Origin: Acidobacteriaceae bacterium
GTDB lineage: Bacteria > Acidobacteriota > Terriglobia > Terriglobales > Acidobacteriaceae
Assembly: GCA_003152795.1 (NCBI GenBank)
Contig: PMBA01000387.1
Location: 1 to 27,738 of the forward strand
DNA length: 27,738 nt
Reading direction: 5' to 3'
The notes beneath the pieces were generated by a model that saw only the letters and a program-made list of their open reading frames with translations, made no database searches and was not told where the DNA came from. Position numbers and translations under genes: made by a program. Below are positions 6,793 through 13,598 of the stretch, piece by piece. The number at the start of each line of letters is the position of its first letter. Position 1 is the first letter of the stretch.

Positions 6793-7749
6793 ATGACAAA
6801 CCCATCTTCTCGAATTGTCTTTCTCTTCCCCGGCCAGGGTTCTCAAGCCGTGGGCATGGGCAAGGACCTGGCCGATCACCATCCCGTGGCGCGTCAAACC
6901 TTTGAAGAGGCCGACGAAGCGCTCGGCTACAAGCTGTCACAGGTTTGTTTTGAAGGTCCGGAAGAAAAACTGAAGCTGACCGAGATCACGCAGCCCGCAA
7001 TTCTGACCGCGTCCGTGGCTGCCTGGCGCGTGCTGCGGGAAAAAGGCCTGCGGCCCGATTTTGTCGCCGGCCACAGTCTCGGCGAATACTCAGCCCACGT
7101 GGCCGCCGGCACTCTGACCTTTGCCGATGCGCTCCGTACGGTTCGTAATCGCGGCAAGTATATGCAGGAGGCCGTGCCGGTGGGCGTCGGTGCCATGGCG
7201 GCTATTCTGGGAATGCCATTCGACAAGGTCAGCCAGATTTCGCAGGACGCCGCCCAGGGAGAAGTTTGCCAGCCCGCCAACATTAATTCTCCCGAGCAAG
7301 TCGTTATCTCAGGACACGCCGGCGCCGTCGGCCGAGCCATCAAACTCGCCACCGAACGGGGAGCGAAAAAGGCCGTCAGCCTTCCTGTCAGCGCACCCTT
7401 CCATTGTTCGCTGATGCAGCCCGCGCAGGATCGTCTCGCGGCGGACCTCGGCGCCCTCGGTTTTCACGATCCCTCCTGCCCCGTGGTCTGCAATGTCGAC
7501 GCCGCCCTTGTCGATTCTGCCAACGCTTCCCGCGAAGCCCTCATTCGACAGGTGACCGGCGCCGTAAGGTGGGAGCCTTCGGTGCGCCTGCTGATCAATC
7601 AAGGCGCCGGTCTCCTGATTGAAGTCGGCCCGGGAAAAGTTCTGTGGGGATTGATGCGCCAGATCGACCGATCCAAGACTTGCTCCACCGTGGGGGATGA
7701 AGCGTCATTGCAGAAAACGCTGGAGCAGATTGCTGCCCTGGCCGCCTAG
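6793..7749 (+). CDS. fabD: Malonyl-CoA:ACP transacylase FabD
   Basis: A 318-residue enzyme that loads malonyl groups onto acyl carrier protein for fatty-acid elongation. It has the N-terminal FLFPGQGSQAVGMG, the catalytic GHSLGE with nucleophile S95, the histidine partner H204 in SAPFHCSLM, and the usual conserved QPA, NINSPEQVVISG and EVGPGKVLWGL segments. Length and ends are typical. The ATG at 6793 lacks an obvious Shine-Dalgarno sequence; a TATACC 11 nt upstream could be a weak -10. The gene order plsX-fabD is a common fatty-acid arrangement, but fabH and fabG are not in this window. Confidence 0.96.
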   Translation: MTNPSSRIVFLFPGQGSQAVGMGKDLADHHPVARQTFEEADEALGYKLSQVCFEGPEEKLKLTEITQPAILTASVAAWRVLREKGLRPDFVAGHSLGEYSAHVAAGTLTFADALRTVRNRGKYMQEAVPVGVGAMAAILGMPFDKVSQISQDAAQGEVCQPANINSPEQVVISGHAGAVGRAIKLATERGAKKAVSLPVSAPFHCSLMQPAQDRLAADLGALGFHDPSCPVVCNVDAALVDSANASREALIRQVTGAVRWEPSVRLLINQGAGLLIEVGPGKVLWGLMRQIDRSKTCSTVGDEASLQKTLEQIAALAA

Positions 7750-7756
7750 ATCGGCT

Positions 7757-7778
7757 GCGCAAGAACCCGATTTTGCGC
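7757..7778 (+). terminator. Weak stem-loop after fabD
   Basis: GCGCAA (7757-7762) and TTGCGC (7773-7778) form a 6-bp stem 7 nt after the fabD stop. No T-run follows, so it is at best a weak or Rho-assisted end. The rest of the 164-nt spacer up to 7913 shows nothing I recognise. Confidence 0.3.
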
Positions 7779-7913
7779 TTGCACTTGGGTGGCGCAGCGC
7801 TTCAGCCCCGCGGTGATTGCCTGGTTTTGCATCCGGCTTGAGCCAGTGAGGACACCGCGCTTGCTCGAAAACGAACTTGCCCGCAGTCTCTTAGATTCGT
7901 GATCGATTAGTGA

Positions 7914-8360
7914 TCAGTACGGGTACACCGTCAGCGTCTTGTCTGACTTCTGCACGAACATGCGGGCATGCTCCGAGCGCTCGTTCACAACCACCTCCAC
8001 CACCACGCCTCCGCCCCCAAAACCCTTGGTGTTGGCCGATCCGTAGACCCTGTGGGATTTGACCAGCCCCCACTCGCCGCCCGGCCCCCAGTCGCGATAG
8101 AAGTCCGCATAGTTGTACTGAGAATATTTCTGCTGGTGCTGCTGCCACCCGGCATCGTTGAAGTAAATGCCGTACGCGGTTTCGTACTCCTGGTGCTGCA
8201 GCGCCGCGAAAAATTTGTCCACCGCATGCTCTTCCGGCCAGTTGCGATACGTCCAGGCCAGCGCCGCCAGCACGATCACGGCCACAACCGTCACGGCGAT
8301 CCTGATCTTCCGCCGTCGCGCCCGCGCGGGGTCATAGGTTGGAGCGTCAAGCAGGGTCAT
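7914..8360 (-). CDS. Hypothetical single-pass membrane protein
   Basis: A 148-residue protein I do not recognise. Residues 1-18 are basic (PARARRRKIR), residues 19-38 form one transmembrane helix, and the remaining 110 residues, probably outside the membrane, begin with EEHAVDKFFAALQHQEYETAYGIYF. That segment resembles small NTF2-like or DUF4878-type domains, with a Trp- and Tyr-rich middle and a C-terminal beta region VVVEVVVNER. This points to an accessory exported domain of unknown ligand. The gene is divergent from cheY, and nothing links it functionally to motility except position. Confidence 0.7.
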   Translation of the reverse strand: MTLLDAPTYDPARARRRKIRIAVTVVAVIVLAALAWTYRNWPEEHAVDKFFAALQHQEYETAYGIYFNDAGWQQHQQKYSQYNYADFYRDWGPGGEWGLVKSHRVYGSANTKGFGGGGVVVEVVVNERSEHARMFVQKSDKTLTVYPY

Positions 8361-8438
8361 AAACCTCCATCAAGCATAACGGATTTCCCGAAATTCGCCC
8401 ATCACCACTGGGCGGTGGACGGCCCCGCGCCAACTTGC

Positions 8439-8465
8439 TAAAGCGCCCCATCGAACTGCCGATGT
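8439..8465 (+). promoter_or_regulatory. FliA (sigma-28) promoter of cheY-cheX
   Basis: TAAAGCGC (8439-8446), an 11-bp spacer and GCCGATGT (8458-8465) match the flagellar sigma-28 consensus TAAAGTTT-N11-GCCGATAA in the invariant TAAAG and GCCGAT cores, with exact spacing. Initiation would fall near 8472, 66 nt before the cheY start. Confidence 0.72.
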
Positions 8466-8537
8466 ACATCAAGTCAGGTCGGAAAAATGGATCGCGGTTT
8501 CGTGGTGTAACCGCAAAACCGCAGAGTAGTAGGACCC

Positions 8538-8924
8538 ATGGATAAGATACGAGCGCTGATTGTGGATGACTCCTCAGTGATGCGCAAAATAGTCGAGCGT
8601 TCGCTCCGCCAGGCCGGCATCGATCTCGATAAGGTGGTCGAAGCCTCGAACGGGGCCGAAGCTCTGGTCGCGTTGCAGAACAACGTGGTCGACCTCATCC
8701 TGTGCGATATCAACATGCCCGTGATGGACGGGCTGGAATTTGTTCGCCAGGTCCACACCGTCGACAGCGCTAAAGACGTTCCCATCGTGATGATCACCAC
8801 CGAAGGCAGCGAATCGCATGTGGTGCAGGCGCTCACCGCCGGCGCTCGCGGATACATTCGCAAGCCCTTTACTCCCGATCAGGTGAAAGAACACGTCCTG
8901 CCTTTGCTGGGGAAGAAATCATGA
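8538..8924 (+). CDS. cheY: CheY-type chemotaxis response regulator
   Basis: A 128-residue stand-alone receiver domain. The acidic pair D10 and D11, phospho-acceptor D57 (LILCDINMPVMDG), T87, Y106 and K109 are all present, at the same numbering as E. coli CheY, so it should be phosphorylatable and switch-competent. The likely role is to carry the chemotaxis signal from CheA to the flagellar switch. Its last bases overlap the cheX start (ATGA), implying translational coupling with the phosphatase that would dephosphorylate it. AGGA lies 4 nt before the ATG. A second, decayed copy lies at 9420-9719. Confidence 0.9.
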   Translation: MDKIRALIVDDSSVMRKIVERSLRQAGIDLDKVVEASNGAEALVALQNNVVDLILCDINMPVMDGLEFVRQVHTVDSAKDVPIVMITTEGSESHVVQALTAGARGYIRKPFTPDQVKEHVLPLLGKKS

Positions 8925-9403
8925 GCACCGATACCTCATTTGTCGTCCGATCCCACGAAGAAAACTGGCTCCCCGTTCTTGAACTTGCGGTCGAGGAGGT
9001 CTTCGAGATCATGCTGGGCTGCCGGGTCAAGCCGGTTGCGCCATCCGAGCAAACGCCGAACGCGGAATTCACCGCCATGATCGGCCTGGCCGGCGCGCTC
9101 TGCGGAATTCTGACCGTGAGTTGCGACGCCAAAACTGCCGCCCAGATCGCCAAGAGTATGTTGGGGGACACAGCCCAGTCCATGGAAGAGGTTGGGGACG
9201 CCCTCGGAGAGATCTGCAACATGATCGCCGGAAACTTCAAGAACAAGCTCGCCGGCACCGATGAACGTTGCATGTTGAGCGTGCCCACTGTCGTGAGCGG
9301 CGAAGAATACAGCTTCCATTCGCTGGCCGATGGGAATTCCGTGGAAACGGTTCTGCTATTCGAGGGCGCCCCCGTTGCTGTCCGCCTTCAACTGCAAAGC
9401 TGA
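8921..9403 (+). CDS. cheX: CheX-type CheY-P phosphatase, copy 1
   Basis: A 160-residue protein of the CheC/CheX family, which dephosphorylates CheY-P in bacteria lacking CheZ. The single family motif is in GEICNMIAGNFKN: E97 and N100 are the ExxN residues that position the attacking water. One such motif and the 160-residue length favour CheX over CheC, which has two. It overlaps cheY by 4 nt, so enzyme and substrate are made together. The neighbouring protein at 9716-10198 is a paralogue of exactly the same length, with about two-thirds of residues identical by hand alignment. Confidence 0.82.
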   Translation: MSTDTSFVVRSHEENWLPVLELAVEEVFEIMLGCRVKPVAPSEQTPNAEFTAMIGLAGALCGILTVSCDAKTAAQIAKSMLGDTAQSMEEVGDALGEICNMIAGNFKNKLAGTDERCMLSVPTVVSGEEYSFHSLADGNSVETVLLFEGAPVAVRLQLQS

Positions 9404-9419
9404 TCCCACACGCTCATTC

Positions 9420-9719
9420 CTCGACAAGGTGGCGGCGCCTCAAACGCGAACCGATGCGCGCACCTCGCGCCGAACCACGTGGCCGACCTCATCCTGCGCG
9501 ATATCGGCACGCGGTTGATGAAATGAGATGGAATTTATGCGCTACATCGCGATAGTAGAAGACGCCGGCAGGGTTCCCGTGGTGACCGTCCCCCCCGGCG
9601 GCAGCGAAGCGCGCGAACTGCGGACGCTGCCAGTTGGAACTCCCGCAGGCATGCGCAAGCCATTCGCTCCCAATCTAGTGAAGAAGCATGTATTCCGTTT
9701 ACTGGAGAGCAAACCATGA
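9420..9719 (+). pseudogene. Decayed second cheY copy
   Basis: This stretch aligns with cheY codons 30 to the end (8625-8924) over exactly 300 nt. Matching segments include CTCGACAAGGTGG, the segment around GACCTCATCCTG (the phospho-acceptor region), TGGAATTT, and the end CGCAAGCCATT. The first 29 codons are missing. Around 9440-9478 one base is lost, and near 9520 one base is gained, restoring the frame; between them a TGA stop appears at about 9524. The in-frame open part (9528-9719, 63 codons) covers only the C-terminal half. It keeps RKPF but lacks the N-terminal acidic pair and any in-frame D57. Its stop overlaps the next cheX by ATGA, as in the intact pair, so this is the remnant of a duplicated cheY-cheX unit. 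Confidence 0.85.
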
Positions 9720-10198
9720 CCGCGGGTGCGGCATGCGCGAAACCGTCTCCCGAACAGAACTGGCTGCCCATTCTCGAACGCGCGACGCAGGAAGTTTTTG
9801 AGATCATGCTCGGCTGCCAGGTCAAGCCCGCCGAACCCGCCGCGCCCAAACCGAAAGGCGGATTTACCGCCATCGTCGGCCTGGCTGGGGCTCTCTGCGG
9901 AGTTGTAACCCTCTGCTGCGCCCCGCAAACCGCCGGCCAGATTGCCAAGGGAATGTTGGGGGACACGGCCGACTCCGAACGAGAAGTAGTCGATGCCCTT
10001 GGAGAAATGTGCAACATGATCGCCGGAAACTTCAAGAACAAACTCGCCGGCACCGATGAACGATGCGTGTTGAGCGTGCCCAGCGTGGTCAGCGGCGGAG
10101 AATACAGCTTGCATTCGATGGCCGATGGCCATTCCGTGGAACTGGTACTGCTGTTTGAGAACGCACCGGTTGCCGTTTGCCTTCAACTCAAGCGCTAG
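9716..10198 (+). CDS. CheX-type CheY-P phosphatase, copy 2
   Basis: A 160-residue paralogue of the upstream CheX, from tandem duplication of the cheY-cheX unit. The active-site E97 and N100 in GEMCNMIAGNFKN are retained and the C-terminal half is nearly unchanged. The first 12 residues and the segment at 41-49 (PAAPKPKGG) have diverged. The open frame with conserved catalytic residues suggests it is still under selection, although its partner cheY has decayed. Expression would depend on read-through from the cheY promoter, or on coupling to the 63-codon remnant ORF that overlaps its start by 4 nt. Confidence 0.82.
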   Translation: MTAGAACAKPSPEQNWLPILERATQEVFEIMLGCQVKPAEPAAPKPKGGFTAIVGLAGALCGVVTLCCAPQTAGQIAKGMLGDTADSEREVVDALGEMCNMIAGNFKNKLAGTDERCVLSVPSVVSGGEYSLHSMADGHSVELVLLFENAPVAVCLQLKR

Positions 10199-10339
10199 TC
10201 CCGAAACCGGTCCCAGGTCTGACTGACCTGCCAGGTCTTCTGGTCCTCTCGCCGTTGGTGACAAACTGAGAACGCTCCGCCATGGGCTTCGCCAAAGGCT
10301 CCTCACCTGACACCAGACCTCCAGCTCTTTGCAGCAAAT

Positions 10340-10370
10340 TTTGCCGGGCTCGCCGGTTACGCCCGGCAAA
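10340..10370 (+). terminator. 10-bp inverted repeat between cheX copy 2 and flgF
   Basis: TTTGCCGGGC (10340-10349) and GCCCGGCAAA (10361-10370) form a perfect 10-bp stem with an 11-nt loop. It is GC-rich and could terminate the chemotaxis transcript, but no clear T-run follows. It also lies about 110-140 bp upstream of the flgF sigma-54 promoter, where an activator site would be expected. The rest of the 320-nt gap (10199-10518) contains no gene I can support. Confidence 0.45.
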
Positions 10371-10477
10371 GTATTCCTCGCCCGCGCACTCTAAGGCGTT
10401 TCCAATGTTCCGTTGCGGTGCGCCACCCCTAAGCGGTTTAGAACAAGCAAATTGTGAAAACACTCCCATCTTCATCA

Positions 10478-10493
10478 TGGCGCTTGGCTTGCA
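10478..10493 (+). promoter_or_regulatory. Sigma-54 (-24/-12) promoter of flgF
   Basis: TGGCGCTTGGCTTGCA has the -24 GG and -12 GC separated by exactly 10 bp and agrees with TGGCACG-N4-TTGCW at all but two fixed positions. Transcription would begin near 10503, 5 nt before the AAGGAG of flgF. Sigma-54 promoters need an enhancer-binding activator; none is encoded in this window. Confidence 0.75.
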
Positions 10494-10518
10494 TTGTGTC
10501 TTACCACAAGGAGCCTAC

Positions 10519-11292
10519 GTGGACAGTGGATTCTATGCAGCGTGCGCGGGTTTACGGGCGCAGAGCCAGGCGCTTGAAGTGGCGGCCCACAATCTCGCCA
10601 ATCTGAACACAGCCGGGTTTCGCGGTCAGCAGACAACCTTCCAGTCGCTGCTGGCGGTATCGCGGCCCCCGGTTTCGAATGCGCTCAGCCATGTGCTCGG
10701 CTCCGTGCTCAACTCGGCGACAAACAATTTCGGAGTGCTCGAAGGGACGCATTTGGATCTGACCGCGGGCAACCTCGAAGCGACCGGAAACCCGCTTGAC
10801 GTGGGCATCGAAGGCAGCGGCTTCTTTGCCGTTCAGACTGCCCAAGGCACCCGCTACACCCGTAACGGAAGCTTCCAGGTGTCGCGCAGCGGAGTCCTGG
10901 TGACCGCCGCCGGCGATCCGGTCCTCGGCGACCCCACGCTCGGCGCCAAGGGTGTAATCAACGTTCCCGCCGGCCACGTCTCCATCGCTTCCGATGGAAC
11001 CCTCTCCGTAAACGGCGCCGTCGCCGGCAGTATCCGCCTGTCTGATTTTGCCCCCGGCACCCGGCTCACCTCCGAAGGCGAAGCCCTCATCGCCGCCCCC
11101 GCGGGCAGCGCGATACCGGCGCAGCAGCCGTCCCTCCGCCAGGGCGCGCTCGAATCTTCCAATGTGAATTCCATCAGTTCGGTCGTCACCCTCATCGGAG
11201 TGCAGCGGCAGGCCGAAATGCTGCAGCGCGCCATGTCGCTGTTTGATACCGAATTTAACCGCATTGCCACCAGCGACCTGGCCAAGGTCTAG
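10519..11292 (+). CDS. flgF: Flagellar basal-body rod protein FlgF
   Basis: A 257-residue proximal rod protein. Its frame is open from 10282, but the start chosen is GTG 10519: AAGGAG lies 5 nt upstream, it lies just downstream of the sigma-54 promoter, and it gives the standard N-terminus (DSGFYAACAGLRAQ). Features are the N-terminal helix with HNLANLNTAGFRG (the ANNxANxxTxGF rod signature), the flgE/F/G core GNPLDVGIEGSGFFAV and RYTRNGSFQVS, and the C-terminal helix LESSNVNSISSVVTLIGVQRQ. The protein is exported by the flagellar type III apparatus and has no cleaved signal. flgG follows after 25 nt with its own ribosome-binding site. Confidence 0.94.
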   Translation: MDSGFYAACAGLRAQSQALEVAAHNLANLNTAGFRGQQTTFQSLLAVSRPPVSNALSHVLGSVLNSATNNFGVLEGTHLDLTAGNLEATGNPLDVGIEGSGFFAVQTAQGTRYTRNGSFQVSRSGVLVTAAGDPVLGDPTLGAKGVINVPAGHVSIASDGTLSVNGAVAGSIRLSDFAPGTRLTSEGEALIAAPAGSAIPAQQPSLRQGALESSNVNSISSVVTLIGVQRQAEMLQRAMSLFDTEFNRIATSDLAKV

Positions 11293-11317
11293 CTGGCACG
11301 AATCTGGGAGGGTCAAA

Positions 11318-12109
11318 ATGTTTCGAGCACTTTACACCGCCGCCAGCGGAATGCAGGCGCAGCAAACCAATCTCGATACCATTGCCAACAATCTCTCCAA
11401 CTCCAGCACCGCCGGCTTCCAGAGCCGCCGCATGCAGTTCCAGGACCTCATTTACCAGAGCATGATCGTCCCCGGCGCCGCTGCCTCGCAGCAGACCACC
11501 GTAGCCACCGGACTCCAGGTGGGTCTCGGCACCCGCTCGGCGGCATCCGAAATCATTCAAACTCAGGGCGACCTGAGTGCCACCGGCAACCCGCTCGATC
11601 TCGCCGTCGAAGGGCAGGGACTGTTTCAGGTGCTCTTGCCCACCGGAGAAACCGCTTACACCCGCGGCGGCGCCTTCCACATGGACGCGCAAGGCAATGT
11701 GGTTACCGCCGACGGCAACCCGATCCAGCCCGCCTTGACCATCCCCGCCGGCGCCACCTCGGTCACCATCGCCGCCGATGGGACCGTGTCCGTCACCCTG
11801 GCCGGTCAAACCGCCGCCCAGCAGGTAGGCAGCCTCCAACTCGCCCTGTTTCCGAATCCCGGCGGATTAAACAGCGTTGGCAAGAACCTTTATCTCGCCA
11901 CCACCGCTTCCGGCGACGCCGCCGTCGGCACGCCCGGCGGCAGCGATGGGTTAGGACAGATCGAGCAAGGGTATCTCGAACAGTCCAACGTCAGCGTGGT
12001 CGACGAGTTCATCAACATGATCGTCGCCCAGCGCTCTTACGAAGCCAGTTCCCGCGTAGTCGAGGCCGCCAATCAGATGTTTCAACTGGTCAACCAGATG
12101 GGTAAGTAG
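11318..12109 (+). CDS. flgG: Flagellar distal rod protein FlgG
   Basis: A 263-residue protein. ATG 11318 has GGAGGG 5 nt upstream and gives the canonical N-terminus MFRALYTAASGM; the longer frame from 11243 is not used because it overlaps flgF. Signatures are IANNLSNSSTAGFQSRR, GNPLDLAVEGQGLFQV, AYTRGGAFHMDAQG, GYLEQSNVSVVDEFINMI and the terminal VVEAANQMFQLVNQM, which is specific to FlgG. It forms the distal rod inside the L and P rings, encoded just downstream. It lies between flgF and flgA. Confidence 0.96.
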   Translation: MFRALYTAASGMQAQQTNLDTIANNLSNSSTAGFQSRRMQFQDLIYQSMIVPGAAASQQTTVATGLQVGLGTRSAASEIIQTQGDLSATGNPLDLAVEGQGLFQVLLPTGETAYTRGGAFHMDAQGNVVTADGNPIQPALTIPAGATSVTIAADGTVSVTLAGQTAAQQVGSLQLALFPNPGGLNSVGKNLYLATTASGDAAVGTPGGSDGLGQIEQGYLEQSNVSVVDEFINMIVAQRSYEASSRVVEAANQMFQLVNQMGK

Positions 12110-12120
12110 GAGTACCGCCA

Positions 12121-12852
12121 GTGATTCGCCAATCTGTTTTCGCCCGCTGCCTCGTCGCCTTTGCCATCGTATCCGCCTCGTGCCCCACCACCGGGCTCCT
12201 GGCCGAACAGCCTCGCGCTCTGCCCGACCCGTCTCCAATTCCAGCAGCCCGGCAGCAGGTATGGCATGCCGTCGTGGCCGCCCTTCGCGAACAGGGCTCT
12301 TCCGAGCAACAGTTGCCTCGCTTCGGCGATATCGATCTGCCCGGCTCTTTGCCGGCGCTTGCCGGACGCACCCTGCGAGTCTCGTCCGCCTGCTGGGACG
12401 CGGGTCCTCGGCGTACCCAATTCCGCCTGGAATGCGGCGCACCCGGACAGTGTCTGCCGTTTCTGGTCTACGTTCACGACCCGGTTCATGACGCTGCCCG
12501 TAACGCGGTTCGCAGCGACGTTCGTAACGACGTCCGCAGCGACGTTCGTAAAGATGTTCATGATTCCGCAAGTGCGGGCCAGCAGGCCGCCTCGTGCCGG
12601 CCGGCCTCGGCATGGCGCCCGGCGCGAGACACCTCGCCGAAAGCTTCTCCGCAACGAATGTCGTCACCAACACTCCGTGCCGGAGAGCGCGCCACCGCCG
12701 TATTGCTCGCCGACCATTTGCGCATGACTGCCAATGTCACTTGTATCGACCCCGGCCGCGAAGGCCAGATCATCCGTGTGCGCGGCCCGGATGGGCACGT
12801 TTTCCGGGCGCGTATTTCCGGTCCCGGAAAGCTGGATGCTTTGCCGCGCTAA
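12121..12852 (+). CDS. flgA: FlgA, P-ring assembly chaperone with a repeat-rich linker
   Basis: A 243-residue protein starting at GTG 12121, with AGGAG 8 nt upstream. Residues 1-29 are a Sec signal peptide. The C-terminal segment from LRAGERATAVLLADHLRM through GREGQIIRVRGPDGHVFRARISGPG is the SAF-like domain of FlgA, the periplasmic chaperone that helps FlgI assemble the P ring. The N-terminal half contains RTLRVSSACWDAG and CLPFLVYVH. Between them, residues 129-148 are a tetrapeptide repeat (AVRS, DVRN, DVRS, DVRK, DVHD) encoded by near-identical 12-nt units. It is followed by a Ser/Ala/Pro-rich linker, unusual for FlgA. Identity rests on the C-terminal domain and on the position between flgG and flgH. 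Confidence 0.82.
   Translation: MIRQSVFARCLVAFAIVSASCPTTGLLAEQPRALPDPSPIPAARQQVWHAVVAALREQGSSEQQLPRFGDIDLPGSLPALAGRTLRVSSACWDAGPRRTQFRLECGAPGQCLPFLVYVHDPVHDAARNAVRSDVRNDVRSDVRKDVHDSASAGQQAASCRPASAWRPARDTSPKASPQRMSSPTLRAGERATAVLLADHLRMTANVTCIDPGREGQIIRVRGPDGHVFRARISGPGKLDALPR
12505..12564 (+). repeat. 12-bp tandem repeat inside flgA
   Basis: Five consecutive 12-bp units of the form GACGTTCGTAAC, with a few substitutions, encode the tetrapeptides AVRS, DVRN, DVRS, DVRK and DVHD. The units stay in frame, so length changes by whole repeats would be tolerated. Confidence 0.8.
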
Positions 12853-12904
12853 CGATCGGTTGGTGAACTGCACCAGCCATTCGAAAGAGAAAGCGAGAGA
12901 CTGC

Positions 12905-13585
12905 GTGAAAACCGTACTGTGTTGCCTGGTCGTGTTGACGACGGTCTCGCTGAACGCGTCGAAACGGGATTCCCAGAACGACAGCCTGGCAAAATACCTG
13001 GCCCGGCTCCAGATGACGCAACCCGCTGCGCCCGCCCTTTCGCTGGGCAGCATCTGGGTGGATTCAGGACGCATGGCCTCTCTCAGCGCCGATTACAAGG
13101 CCATGATTACCGGCGACCTCATCACCATCGTCGTCGTCCAGGGCGTCATCTCCTCGAACGCCGGCGCGGTCAGCACCGATCGCACCTTCAGCGCCAGTTC
13201 GGGCGTCGATTCGCTCCCCGGCAAGCTCAAAGTCGGAGGCGCCGCCAACCTGCTGGGGCTGCATTCGGCCGAGAACCTGTCGGGCAAGGGGCAGGCCTCC
13301 TCGGCAACCAGTGTGACGACCACCCTGGCGGGTCGAGTGGTCGCGGTTCTCGCCGGCGGCAACCTGGTCGTCGAAGCCGAGCGCATCATCAACATGAACC
13401 ACGAGAAACAGACCATCGTGTTGCGCGGGGTCGTGCGCCGCGGCGATATTGGACCGAATAACACCGTCGCTTCAAACACCATCGGGAATCTCGAACTGGA
13501 GATCAAAGGCAAAGGCGTGATCTCGGACGGTGTCCGGCCGCCGCATCCGATCCTGCGCGCCATTTTGCGCATTCTGAATTTCTAG
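12905..13585 (+). CDS. flgH: Flagellar L-ring protein FlgH
   Basis: A 226-residue protein starting at GTG 12905, preceded by a GA-rich stretch; the longer frame from 12734 lies inside flgA and is rejected. Family features are LGSIWVDSGRMASLSADYKAMITGDLITIVV, the TTTLAGRVVAVLAGGNLVVEAE segment with INMNHEKQTIVLRGVVRRGDI, and the C-terminal NTIGNLELEIKGKGVISDG. FlgH forms the outer-membrane L ring and in Proteobacteria is a lipoprotein. Here the signal region (VKTVLCCLVVLTTVSLNAS) has no recognisable lipobox: its cysteines lie at residues 6-7, before the hydrophobic core. It lies 52 nt after flgA and 13 nt before flgI. Confidence 0.93.
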   Translation: MKTVLCCLVVLTTVSLNASKRDSQNDSLAKYLARLQMTQPAAPALSLGSIWVDSGRMASLSADYKAMITGDLITIVVVQGVISSNAGAVSTDRTFSASSGVDSLPGKLKVGGAANLLGLHSAENLSGKGQASSATSVTTTLAGRVVAVLAGGNLVVEAERIINMNHEKQTIVLRGVVRRGDIGPNNTVASNTIGNLELEIKGKGVISDGVRPPHPILRAILRILNF

Positions 13586-13598
13586 GAGCTTGATCCTC

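Noticed and set aside
10282..10518. N-terminal extension of flgF
   Set aside because: It spans the inverted repeat and the sigma-54 promoter; GTG 10519 has AAGGAG and gives the standard FlgF N-terminus.
11294..11309. A perfect -24-like TGGCACG before flgG
   Set aside because: The -12 GC is missing at the required 10-bp distance, and the element lies within the flgF-flgG junction of one operon.
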